Shown piece by piece: positions 11,363 to 20,587 of a stretch of DNA of 64,000 nucleotides. Every line of letters begins with the position of its first letter. Position 1 is the stretch's first letter. The notes beneath the pieces were generated by a model. It did not search any database, was not told the origin of the DNA, and worked only from the letters and a program-made list of their open reading frames with translations. This DNA is from Aquilaria yunnanensis (Eukaryota > Streptophyta > Magnoliopsida > Malvales > Thymelaeaceae), in contig CM077593.1 in the NCBI GenBank assembly GCA_039654915.1, forward strand, positions 56,612,501-56,676,500, written 5' to 3'. Both the position numbers and the translations under genes were made by a program.

Positions 11363-12871
11363 ATGGCACAAAACACATCGACACTTTCGTTGCGATCGAT
11401 CCTTGAGAAGGAAAAACTGAATGGGACCAACTTTCTCAAATGGTACCGAAACTTGAGGATAGTCCTCAAGCAAGAGAGAAAGGCCTATGTCCTAGAGCAG
11501 CCCATTTCGATTGAGCCTGCTACCACTTCTCCAAGAGCTGAAAGGGATGCTCACAAGAGGCATTCTGATGATGTTTTGGATGTTGCATGCCTCATGCTTA
11601 TTACCATGGAATCTGAGCTTCAGAAGCAACATGAAAACATGGGGGCGTTCGATATGATCGAACAGAACAAAATGCTTTTCCAAGACCAAGCTAGGCATGA
11701 GAGGTTTGAGACCTCTAAGGCATTGTTTCAGTGCAAGATGTCTGAGGGAAGTCCCGTGGGTCCTCATGTGCTCAAGATGATTGGGTACATTGAGAATCTT
11801 GAGAATTTGGGATTTGCTCTTCAGAAAGAGTTGGCTATTGATGTAGTCTTGCAATCGTTGCCTGAAAGATACAGTCAGTTCGTCATGAACTATAACATGA
11901 ACTTCCTAGACAAGTCTCTCCCTGAATTGGTCAACATGTTGAGAACTGCTGAGCAAAACGTTAAGAAGGCTAAGCCCATTTTGATGGTTCAAAAGGGCAA
12001 GGGAAAAGGAAAAGCCAACAAGAAGAAGGATAAAGCTAATGGAAAGTCCAATGCTAGTCCTTCTTCAGCTGCATTGAAACCAAAGGGTGGTGTGGCAAAG
12101 GAAGGGGAGTGCTTCCATTGTAAGCAACCTGGACACTGGAAGCGCAACTGCAAGCTCTATCTTGAAGAACTTGCTAAGGGAAAGGGAAGTAAGACTTCCA
12201 CTTCAGGTATTCTTGTTGTAGAGGCTAACTTTTCTACTTCCTCATCTTGGGTATTGGATACTGGATGTGGATCTCACATTTGTGCAAATGTGCAGGATCT
12301 AAATAGAAGTAGAAGATTGGCCCGAGGTGAAGTGAACCTGCGTGTTGGAAATGGAGCAAGGGTTGCTGCCTTAGCCGTAGGGACTTATGTTCTCACTTTA
12401 CCTAGTGGATTAGTTTTAGAATTAGACAACTGCTACTTTGTGTCTACTATTAGTAGAAATTTGATTTATATTTCTTGTTTGGACAAGAAAGGTTTTTCAT
12501 TTATAATAAAGGACAAATGTTGTTCTATTTATGTGAATGAAATCTTTTATGGTAGTGCTCAACTTAGCAATGGGTTGTATGTTCTAGACCTCGAAGATCC
12601 AATCTATAATATGAATACCAAGAAGGTCAGATTAAATGATTCAAACCCGACCTATCTCTGGCACTGTCGCTTGGGCCATATAAATGAGACCCGCATATCC
12701 AAGCTCCATAAGGATGGACTCTTGGACTCATTTGATTTTGAATCATATGAGACATGTGAGTCATGTTTGTTGGGCAAGATGACCAAAGCCCCATTCACAG
12801 GGCAAAGTGAAAGGGCTAATGACTTACTAGGACTCATACATAGTGATGTATGTGGCCCTATGTCTACATAA
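11363..12871 (+). pseudogene. Element C gag, protease and start of integrase
   Basis: An open frame of 502 codons starting ATGGCACAAAACAC. Residues 1-210 are copia Gag (LNGTNFLKWYRNLRIVL, a UBN2-like Gag fold, then LLxxxPERYSQFVMNY). A lysine-rich linker leads to the CCHC knuckle CFHCKQPGHWKRNC near residue 250. The protease active site is WVLDTGCGSHIC near residue 295. The integrase zinc-binding region shows LWHCRLGHIN and CESCLLGKMTKAPF with the start of the core (HSDVCGPMST). The frame ends at TAA where element D keeps an amino-acid codon, and two more stops follow, so pol is broken here. Confidence 0.88.
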
Positions 12872-13575
12872 GCTAAAGGAGGTTTCTAATAGTTCATTAC
12901 TTTCACTGATGACTTCAGCAGATATGGTTATGTGTATCTCATGAGACATAAGTCAGAATCCTATGAAAAGTTTGAAGAATTCAAGAATGAAGTAGAGAAT
13001 CAACTCGGGAAGAGTATTAAAGTGCTTCGATCAGATTGAGGTGAAAAGTACTTGGATCGAGAATGCCTTGACTATCTAAAGGAGTGTGGTATAGTATCAC
13101 AACTCACTCCACCAGGTACACCTCAATGGAATGGTGTTTCTGAAAGGAGAAATCGAACTCTGTTACACATGGTTCGCTCTATGATGAGTCAAGCTGACCT
13201 TCCAAACTCCTTTTGGGGACATGCTCTAGAGACGGCCGCTTTTACACTAAACCGAGTTCCATCTAAATCGGTTCAAAAGACACCATATGAGATATGGAGT
13301 GGGAGGCGTCCCAATTTGTCTTTTATGAAGATTTGGGGCTATGACGCTTATGTGAAACATCAATCCTATGAAAAACTAGGGCCCAAATCTCAAAAATGCC
13401 TTTTTGTTGGGTATCCCAAAGAAACAAAGGGTTACTATTTCTACAATCCTTCTGAGCAAAAAGTGTTTGTTGCTCGAACTGGTGTCTTTTTGGAGAAAGA
13501 GTTTATCTCTAAAGGAACTAGTGGGAGGAAAGTAGAACTTGAAGAAATTCAAGAACAACAAGGAGACATCGAACC
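12872..13575 (+). pseudogene. Element C integrase core and C-terminus, cut by element B
   Basis: The continuation of the integrase core is identifiable from element D. FITFTDDFSRYGYVYL is visible, and the SDRGGEYLD motif has a TGA in place of the arginine codon at 13038. From 13052 the frame is open: GIVSQLTPPGTPQWNGVSERRN supplies the catalytic glutamate region, then FWGHALETAAFTLN and the GKGY-like tail PKETKGYYFYNP. Coding continuity is broken at 13575 by the insertion of B and resumes at 24645. Confidence 0.85.
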
Positions 13576-14442
13576 TGATAGCCAAAGGCTGTCGCCTCAA
13601 TCTGGCCGAATACCCTGCCACAACAACGGCCAGAAGAACTGGCGCTTCCCGGGAATAGGTGGAATCATGCACCTCGGGAGATAGCCTGAGAGCTACGAGC
13701 CTCGGCACGCCAGTAAAACTTGAGGACTCCATTCGCCCCCCAAGGTTGTGAACAACGCGCCTTCGGAAAAGTGGCACCAGACATTGCTGCCCGAATATGA
13801 TATCCCCGAAGGCGGAACCCCCTGGAACTGGGAACCCCCAAACTGAGGGTAGGCTTCCCGAAGAGGCTCTGTCCGAACTAGAGGACGACTTCGCCCAGGG
13901 ACCTCGGGAGTACGGCAGGCGCATTTAAGGAAGCATTTAAGGAAGCCTCTGACACGTCCCACCACAGACGTAAAAAGTCGCCCTGACGCGCAGACGCCAT
14001 CAGAATCATATCATGGCCCATCTCAGCACAAGGCTCGAGGCCATCTAGTTACCAACTATCTGTCCCCTACGCCCAGACGTTCAGGAGCATCCGACCGCAC
14101 ACGTGTCATGATCTGAACGGGCTAGGTATTCCTATATATACAGGAAATAAATACTTGACAGGAGGTTGGCAGGCCGGATATACAGCTCCCACACTTTGAG
14201 AAAAGACCAGGCGAGACTTTTCTGCCTTTCTCTTTGAGCTAGTGACTTTCTCCTTCTTCCGGCCACCACTGACTTGGGCGTCGGAGGCTCCCCCCCCGGA
14301 AAAACACTCCGGGGGCCTCCTAACCCTGTTTACCAGCTTTTCAGGTACTCTCCTTGGGGCGATCCACCTTCCAGGCATTCTTCCTCCTAGAAGTCTCCTC
14401 AACAGTCATCATGACTCACAACGATGAGGCCTTGGGCCATCA
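13576..14442 (+). repeat. Element B 5' LTR (867 bp)
   Basis: It runs from TGATAGCCAAAGG to GGGCCATCA. It is followed after two bases by the primer-binding site and has the same length as the 3' LTR (23778-24644) and the solo LTR (53311-54177). The last 32 bp include an ATG that opens the gag frame. Confidence 0.95.
14133..14140 (+). promoter_or_regulatory. Element B LTR TATA box
   Basis: TATATATA in CCTATATATACAGG, about 300 bp before the LTR end. It is kept in the 3' LTR and solo LTR, and a matching CCTCCTATATATAGG box lies in the LTR of element F (29055-29062). It predicts a transcript start near 14165. Confidence 0.7.
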
Positions 14443-15019
14443 TTTGGCGCCGTCTGTGGGAACCCGCTCGCAGATTGCCGTCGTTGAGACTCGGCGTTCT
14501 AAGGGCAAGGGACTCCCAAGGTCCTCGTCCGCGCCTGAGATACAACCGGCTGCTGAGTAGATACTCCCAGAGACTTCTACGCCCGAGGAGGACCGCCCTC
14601 TGGTAATCACCATGAGCTTCTTGAGGGACTTTCAGCGCTCGGTCGTTGCTGAAATGACTCAGCAGATCGACCGAAGATGGCCACAGCAGTCACAGGCCCA
14701 GAAACCCTCCTCATCAACACGCCCTCGGGAGAGAAGCCCCAAGTCTACACACCGCAGTTCAGAAAGTGGAGATCCTCGCGGAGAATCATCCACAGAAGAT
14801 ATAGCCCTCGGGAAACGGCCTGTGGGACAAACCGGGTCCAAGCGACCGAGAGTCTCACAGCGAAGTAGTTCGTCGCCCGAGGCGAGGGCCCTGACCCCTC
14901 CACGCCGAACTCGCTCCCCGAAAAGGCGCCGGCGATCTCCCTCCCGCGAAAATGGTCCTAGCGCCACTGCGCTTATGGAAAGGATATTGGCACGGCTGGA
15001 CAGAGTGGAGAACAAGTGA
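14411..15019 (+). pseudogene. Element B gag N-terminal region, starting inside the LTR
   Basis: The frame opens with ATG 32 nt before the LTR end, crosses the primer-binding site and continues to a TAG at 14558. F has a sense codon there (its frame stays open as SATEQPAART), so this stop is probably a CAG-to-TAG change. The same frame continues with a second ATG at 14612 (MSFLRDFQRSVVAEMTQQ) and a basic arginine/serine-rich segment (RRTRSPKRRRRSPSRE, about 14900-14950). It then stops at TGA 15017-15019 after LDRVENK. F is open across this point, so a 1-nt deletion near 15012 has split N-terminal Gag from the capsid domain. Confidence 0.75.
14445..14463 (+). promoter_or_regulatory. Element B primer-binding site
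   Basis: TGGCGCCGTCTGTGGGAAC begins two bases after the LTR and is identical in element F (29302-29320). The TGGCGCC start fits the 3' CCA end of a tRNA. I do not assign the tRNA with certainty. It also lies inside the gag open frame and encodes LAPSVGT. Confidence 0.85.
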
Positions 15020-17805
15020 CCAGAAAACCCGTTTGGGACAGGCTGTCGGGGGCATTATGCGAAGATGGCTCCCCGTTTATTCGCACCGTCGTTGAGGCAG
15101 CTATGCCAGGCGACTTCAGAGTGCCTAGGCTGGAGATCTATGATGGCCGGACTAATCCACAGGCCCATTTGACGAAGTACAGGCGGAGCATGATAATGCA
15201 CGGAGCTGATGACGCTACCATGTGCAAATGCTTTGAAGTCACCCTCACGGGCCCAGCAACAGCATGGTACAATTCGTTGCCCCCAGGGACTATCACTGAG
15301 TTTCAGGAGTTGTCCACAGCCTTTACCCAGCAGTTCATTGGGAGCAGGCCGACGGCCAAAATGCCTGTACAGATGTTCGACATAGAGCAGAGAAATGGAG
15401 AGACGATCCGAGACTATGTCGAACGATTCAACAGGGAAGCACTCAGCGTCCTGGACTTCCGGCCCGAAATCCGCATCCTCGCTATGACACGGGGCCTTCG
15501 GCGTGACTCACAGCTGTTCTACGAGTTCTCAAAGGACCCCCCGGAGACCCTCGGAGAATTTTACCGAAAGGCAGAGCAGCACATGACAGCCGAGGAATTG
15601 AGGATGGCGGGGCCGAAGTCTGATCATCACCGTGCCGAAGGGTCCAGCCAGCAAGCTCGGCATCTTTCTGAACATACAGGTCGACCACGGCGAATGCGAG
15701 GAAAGAAACCTCAAAGTTTCACACCCTTGAGCACGACATGGACCAACATTCTCATGGCGCTGGAAAGGCAAGGGACGCAGATTCGGCGGCCAAAGGCCAT
15801 GGCCGCCGATAATAAGAAGAATGCCAAGAAGTTCTGCCAGTTTCATCGCGACGACGGTCATGACACCGAAGACTGCTTCCAGCTGAAGAAGTACATAGAG
15901 TCGCTGATCAAACAGGGCCAACTTCGCAAGTACCTGCGGATGCCCTCCCCAAAGGGCAGAAAAGAGGAGGAAGAGAGGGCCGAAAACGAGGACTATGACT
16001 CCGACAGGCGGAGAAACAGAAGTCCAAAAAGGCGCCTTCCACCTCCAGTAGGGGTCATCCAAACCATCACCACGGGGCTCCCATCCTCAGAAAGAAAGCG
16101 GAAGGCCAGAGAAATTGCGGTTATGGAGTATCAAAGTCCATCAAAGAAATTGGCTCGCAAAGATGGCTCCACTGTCGTCTTCCCCCACGACGACCTGCTG
16201 CTGATAATGGCGAGAATAGGGAACTGGGACGTCAAGAGAGTGTTGCTTGATGATGGCTCAAATGCTGACGTCCTATTCTCGCACTTACTGCCGAGCTTGG
16301 GCATCTCCAGCAGCGAGCTGAAACCTGTCACCACGCCCACCTTCGGCGTTGGGCCATCCGAACTACCCGTCCTCGGATGGATCGACCTCCCTTTGATGAT
16401 GAAAGGCACTTCGGTAGACGGAGCAGCTGAGTTGTACGCGTCCACAATGGCAAGATTCATCGTCATGGACGTCCCGTCTTCGTACAACGCCATCCTTGGA
16501 AGGCAGACTCAGGGGAACCTGCACATTCGCCCCGATGTGAAGTACTTGACTGTCACATTCGCCACCAAGGATGGAGATGCAGAGGTCTTCATCGACCAAG
16601 CTGAGGTAAGAAAGGTGTTTGTAAAAACACAAAAGGCTCCGGCAAACAGCTCTACACAAACGGTGGAGGCAAAGGCGCAGGAGAAAGGCAAAAAAGGAGA
16701 TCCCGCAGAAGCAGAAACGGAAGCAGTAGATCTTGTCCCAGGACAATCTACCCGAATAGGGAAGAGCTTGGCCAAAGGTGATAAGGAAAATCTTGTATCC
16801 TTTCTGCTAAAAAATAAAGATCTGTTTGCCTACTCGCCGAAAGACATGCCAGGAGTGAACCCTGGCATAATACAGCACAGCCTCAAAGTAAGCCCGGAAG
16901 CAAAACCTATCAGGCAAAAGAAACGAAGCATCTCAGCCCACAAAAGCAACTTCATGAAAACCGAAGTCCAGCGCCTATTGGATGCTGAAGTTATCAGGGA
17001 GGTAAAATACCCCGAATGGTTAAGCAACGTGGTCATTGCCACAAAAGAAGGTAGCAGCAAACTCCGGATGTGCATTGATTTCAGAAACTTGAACGATGCT
17101 TGCCCGAAAGACTCATTTCCCCTCCCGCCAATAGATCAACTGGTAGATTCAACGGCCGAATACGGGCTCCTGAGCTTCCTAGATGCCTTCAGCGGCTACC
17201 ATCAGATAAGGATGGACCCCGAAGATGAAGAGAAAACTGCCTTCATCACCGAGGGAGGAACGTACTGCTATATCAGAATGCCCTTCGGGCTGAAAAATGC
17301 AGGAGCCACCTACCAGAGACTGATGAACAAGGTCTTTAAAGACCAAATGGGGAGAAACATGGAAGTATATGTTGATGATATGATAGTAAAAAGCAAGTTG
17401 CCCGGCTACCACGTTGCAGATTTGGAGGAAACCTTCCAAAAGCTCAGAGCCTTCGGGATTCGCCTTAACCCCGAGAAGTGTATCTTCGGGGTGACGTCGG
17501 GAAAATTCCTTGGGTACATGGTATCCGAAAGAGGCATCGACGCCAATCCTGAGAAGATTAAGGCTCTGCTTGAGTTCCGAACTCCTGCCACAGTTAAATA
17601 CGTGCAGAGACTAACCGGAAGAATAACCTCTCTGAGCAGGTTTATTTCTAGGTACGGAGATAGGTGTAGACCTTTCTTCAAAGTCCTCACAAAGGCAGCA
17701 AAGATGGAAGGCGACCTCGGAAGAAACAATCATCCCTGGGATGAAGATTGCCAAAAGGCCTGGGAAGAACTCAAAGTCTACCTGGCCAGCCTGCCGACTC
17801 TGTGA
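15016..17805 (+). CDS. Element B gag-protease-reverse transcriptase polyprotein
   Basis: An open frame of 929 codons. It begins at a GTG overlapping the preceding stop, so it has no ATG of its own and is probably the continuation of gag. Residues about 40-190 are the retrotransposon Gag domain (ATAWYNSLPPGTITEFQEL, DYVERFNREALSV). A Tat-type zinc motif CQFHRDDGHDTEDC lies near residue 275. The protease loop is VLLDDGSNADVLF near 410. Reverse transcriptase spans about 640-820 (RMCIDFRNLNDACPKD, SFLDAFSGYHQI, YVDDMIVKS near 784) with an intact catalytic box. RNase H begins after it. The frame ends at TGA 17803-17805, where F has CGG (arginine), so one point change separates it from the next frame. 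Confidence 0.9.
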   Translation: MTRKPVWDRLSGALCEDGSPFIRTVVEAAMPGDFRVPRLEIYDGRTNPQAHLTKYRRSMIMHGADDATMCKCFEVTLTGPATAWYNSLPPGTITEFQELSTAFTQQFIGSRPTAKMPVQMFDIEQRNGETIRDYVERFNREALSVLDFRPEIRILAMTRGLRRDSQLFYEFSKDPPETLGEFYRKAEQHMTAEELRMAGPKSDHHRAEGSSQQARHLSEHTGRPRRMRGKKPQSFTPLSTTWTNILMALERQGTQIRRPKAMAADNKKNAKKFCQFHRDDGHDTEDCFQLKKYIESLIKQGQLRKYLRMPSPKGRKEEEERAENEDYDSDRRRNRSPKRRLPPPVGVIQTITTGLPSSERKRKAREIAVMEYQSPSKKLARKDGSTVVFPHDDLLLIMARIGNWDVKRVLLDDGSNADVLFSHLLPSLGISSSELKPVTTPTFGVGPSELPVLGWIDLPLMMKGTSVDGAAELYASTMARFIVMDVPSSYNAILGRQTQGNLHIRPDVKYLTVTFATKDGDAEVFIDQAEVRKVFVKTQKAPANSSTQTVEAKAQEKGKKGDPAEAETEAVDLVPGQSTRIGKSLAKGDKENLVSFLLKNKDLFAYSPKDMPGVNPGIIQHSLKVSPEAKPIRQKKRSISAHKSNFMKTEVQRLLDAEVIREVKYPEWLSNVVIATKEGSSKLRMCIDFRNLNDACPKDSFPLPPIDQLVDSTAEYGLLSFLDAFSGYHQIRMDPEDEEKTAFITEGGTYCYIRMPFGLKNAGATYQRLMNKVFKDQMGRNMEVYVDDMIVKSKLPGYHVADLEETFQKLRAFGIRLNPEKCIFGVTSGKFLGYMVSERGIDANPEKIKALLEFRTPATVKYVQRLTGRITSLSRFISRYGDRCRPFFKVLTKAAKMEGDLGRNNHPWDEDCQKAWEELKVYLASLPTL

Positions 17806-19908
17806 CAACCTCGGGAGGGAGAACCCCTCGTACTGTACCTCGCCGTCACAGAAAAGGCCGTGAGCTCGGTCCTGGTGAAAGAAGAAGGGCCGAAACAATG
17901 GCCGGTCTACTACGTCAGCAAGTCCCTGCATGGCGCCGAAGTCAGGTACCCTTTGCTTCAAAAAGCTATATACGCCTTGGTGCTTGCAGGAAGAAGACTG
18001 CGACCATATTTCCAGGCTCACCCCATCATCGTCCGAAGTAGTCTACCACTACGGGATGTTATGAAGAGAGTTGATCATTCGGGAAGGCTCTCCAAGTGGT
18101 GCATAGAGCTTGGCGAACACGAAATCACGTATGAGCCTCGGAAGGCCATAAAAGCCCAAGCATTGGCAGATTTTATCGCCGAAATACCCGCCACTGAGGA
18201 GAACCACTCAGATCCGAAAGAAGGTGAGCCAGAATGGACCTTGCATGTTGACGGAGCCTCGGGGTCCGTACACCAGGGAGCTGGAATAGTTATCAGAGGA
18301 CCCGAAGGCCTAGAGGTGATGAAGGCTATCAAGTTCAGCTTCAACGTCACCAATAATGTGGCTGAGTATGAAGCCCTCATAGCAGGATTACGCTTGGCCA
18401 GAAAGATTGGCGTGAGAAACTTAAGGGCTCACAGCGATTCCCAGCTGGTAGTTCGGCAGACGGCAGGAGATTATGGGGCGAAGGACCCAATCTTGGCAAA
18501 ATACCACGAGCTGGTAAGAAAACTCATCCAAGAGTTTGACGCCGTGCGGATCAAAAATGTACCCCGGCGGAATAACACTGAGGCAGATTGCTTAGCGAAG
18601 TCCAAAACATACACCGAGGTGCTAGACCATCCAAGCATCTCTGTGCTAAGCGTAACGACCTCGGGAATGGGGTGGAAGGACCCCATAAAGAGATACCTCG
18701 CAGAGAATGAGCTTCCCGAAGACGCCGGCAATGCTGCAAGACTGCGAAGACGCGCCGGAAGATTCTTCCTGATTGGTGAAGAGTTATATCGGCAAGGATA
18801 TGCAAATCCGCTACAGAGATGTGTGGGCGAAGAGGATACTGAGATGGTCCTCGAAGAAGTCCACGAAGGCATGTGCGGCTCGCACATTGGAACTGATGCC
18901 CTTGCAGCAGTGATACTCCGCCAAGGATACTTCTGGCCTACCCTGAGAAAGGACGCAAGGCAGTTCGTCCAGAAGTGCGGTAGTTGCCAGAGACATGTAA
19001 AAATCCAGAGGATACCCTCGGAAATGGTAACGTCGGCAGACTATCCTTGGCCCTTCGCAGTCTGGGGTATAGACCTCATTGGGCCACTCCCCACAGCGCC
19101 CGGAGGCGTGAAATTCTGCGTGGTAGCAGTGGACTATTTCTCAAAGTGGGTAGAGGCAGAACCACTAGCAACTATCTCGGCAAAAGAAGTGCAGAAGTTC
19201 GTATGGAAAAACATCGTATGCAGATTTGGCATACCGAGGGTACTGGTAGCTGATAATGGATCCCAGTTCATAGACAAAGGATTCCAGGAATTCATCAGCG
19301 ACCTCGGAATAAAGATGCACTTCGCCCCAGTAGCTCACCCCCAAAGCAATGGGCAGGTGGAAGTATCAAACAGGACCATAAAAGATGGCCTGAAAAAGAG
19401 ACTTGGGGAAGCCAAGGGGAAATGGCCAGGAGAACTCCAAAGTGTATTGTGGAGCTACCGAACGACGCCACGAAGAGCCACAGGGGAAACTCCCTTCTCA
19501 CTCATCTTCAGAACAGAGGCCATTATCCCAATAGAGATAGTTCAGCCTTCAATACGGGTGCAAGTATTTGATGAAGGCGGAAACGACCTCGGTCTGAGAA
19601 CTAAGCTCGACCTTGTGGCCGAACACAGAGAAATAGCCGTGCTGAGAAGAAAAGCTTTCCAGCAAAGAGTGGCCGCAGCTATCAACTTAAAAGCCAGGCC
19701 AAAAGAAATCAAAAAAGGAGACCTCGTTCTCCGAAAGGCCGACTTTGCACCCCGAAGGCCATCTCACGGAGTACTTCGCGCAAATTGGGAAGGACCTTAT
19801 CTGGTTCTCGCTGAAGTACGAAAAGGCGTGTACAAGCTTGGCGACGCCGAAGGCGTAGAATTGAAAAACACTTGGCATTCAGACGCCCTGAAAAAATTCT
19901 ACGCCTAA
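17806..19908 (+). CDS. Element B RNase H, archaeal-type RNase H and integrase
   Basis: The same reading frame as the preceding polyprotein, separated by a single TGA; the first internal ATG-free stretch joins without a shift. The order is Ty3 RNase H (LYLAVTEKAVSSVLVKEEG, YYVSKSLHGAEVRYPLLQK), then a second RNase H of archaeal type (WTLHVDGASGS, NNVAEYEALIAGLRLA, SDSQLVV), a hallmark of Tat elements. Integrase follows, with its zinc-binding H/C motif (HIGTDAL...CGSCQRH), core motifs GIDLIGPLP, VADNGSQFID and SNGQVEVSNR (D, D, E) and a C-terminal tail ending LKNTWHSDALKKFYA. All visible catalytic residues are present. The pol stop at 19908 faces the end of the antisense gene 680 bp away. Confidence 0.92.
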   Translation, partial: QPREGEPLVLYLAVTEKAVSSVLVKEEGPKQWPVYYVSKSLHGAEVRYPLLQKAIYALVLAGRRLRPYFQAHPIIVRSSLPLRDVMKRVDHSGRLSKWCIELGEHEITYEPRKAIKAQALADFIAEIPATEENHSDPKEGEPEWTLHVDGASGSVHQGAGIVIRGPEGLEVMKAIKFSFNVTNNVAEYEALIAGLRLARKIGVRNLRAHSDSQLVVRQTAGDYGAKDPILAKYHELVRKLIQEFDAVRIKNVPRRNNTEADCLAKSKTYTEVLDHPSISVLSVTTSGMGWKDPIKRYLAENELPEDAGNAARLRRRAGRFFLIGEELYRQGYANPLQRCVGEEDTEMVLEEVHEGMCGSHIGTDALAAVILRQGYFWPTLRKDARQFVQKCGSCQRHVKIQRIPSEMVTSADYPWPFAVWGIDLIGPLPTAPGGVKFCVVAVDYFSKWVEAEPLATISAKEVQKFVWKNIVCRFGIPRVLVADNGSQFIDKGFQEFISDLGIKMHFAPVAHPQSNGQVEVSNRTIKDGLKKRLGEAKGKWPGELQSVLWSYRTTPRRATGETPFSLIFRTEAIIPIEIVQPSIRVQVFDEGGNDLGLRTKLDLVAEHREIAVLRRKAFQQRVAAAINLKARPKEIKKGDLVLRKADFAPRRPSHGVLRANWEGPYLVLAEVRKGVYKLGDAEGVELKNTWHSDALKKFYA

Positions 19909-20055
19909 GGTTGAGCGGAAGAAATATATTGGACAAAAAATATTGTAAGTACAGGATGGTCCAGAGAAGAATGGTCTTGAGAAAATTTTTAAGTATACCA
20001 AATTGTCCAGGACAAAATTCCGCGAAGGTGCTCGCCACGAAAAAAGCAGATATGA

Positions 20056-20465
20056 CTTCCCGAAGTCCGTTGAGCCACTATGCTCGGGAAAAAAGGGAAA
20101 GCAAGAATCTCGCAAAAGTACACGCCAAAACAAAAGCAGAGGTAATTTCCGAACACCCTTGAGCGAACGTGCTCGGGAAAAAGGGAATGAGCAATCTCGT
20201 GAAAATTTTCCTAAGTCCCTTGAGCAAATATGCTCGGGACAATAGGAAGACAGAAAAATTTGGCTGAATGTTTTCCGAAGGCCCTTGAGCGAACATGTTC
20301 GGGATAAAAGGAAACAAAAAGCCTGCAAAAGACTTAGCCAAATTTTTACAAAGTTTCCAGAAAGTCTCTTGAGCGAGCACGCTCGGGACAAAGGAAGGTA
20401 AAAAGTTTCTTTGGTTGCAGGTTTTCCGAAAGTCTCTTGAAGCAAACGTGTTCGGGACAGTGGAA
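20056..20465 (+). repeat. Six diverged hairpin-bearing repeats between convergent genes
   Basis: Six copies of a degenerate 33-36 bp motif, roughly TTCCGAAAGTCYCTTGAGC followed by GAACRTGCTCGGGA, occur near 20056, 20147, 20206, 20270, 20350 and 20422, spaced 60-90 bp. The GAGC...GCTC arms flanking six bases make each copy an imperfect inverted repeat. They fill the gap between the 3' end of sense pol (19908) and the 3' end of the antisense gene (20588). A role in 3'-end formation is a guess. Confidence 0.65.
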
Positions 20466-20587
20466 ATGAAGAAACTTGCAAGAAAGGACTTAGCCAAAAG
20501 ATTGTTCATTTAGAGCAAATCGCCTTACAAAAGAAGTGCCCAAAGAAGGAGCACAAAGGAGAAAAATAAGAGGAGCCCTAAAACAAA

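Noticed and set aside
20056..20465. CRISPR-like array
   Set aside because: The repeats are diverged, spacing varies from 60 to 90 bp, and the context is a plant retrotransposon.
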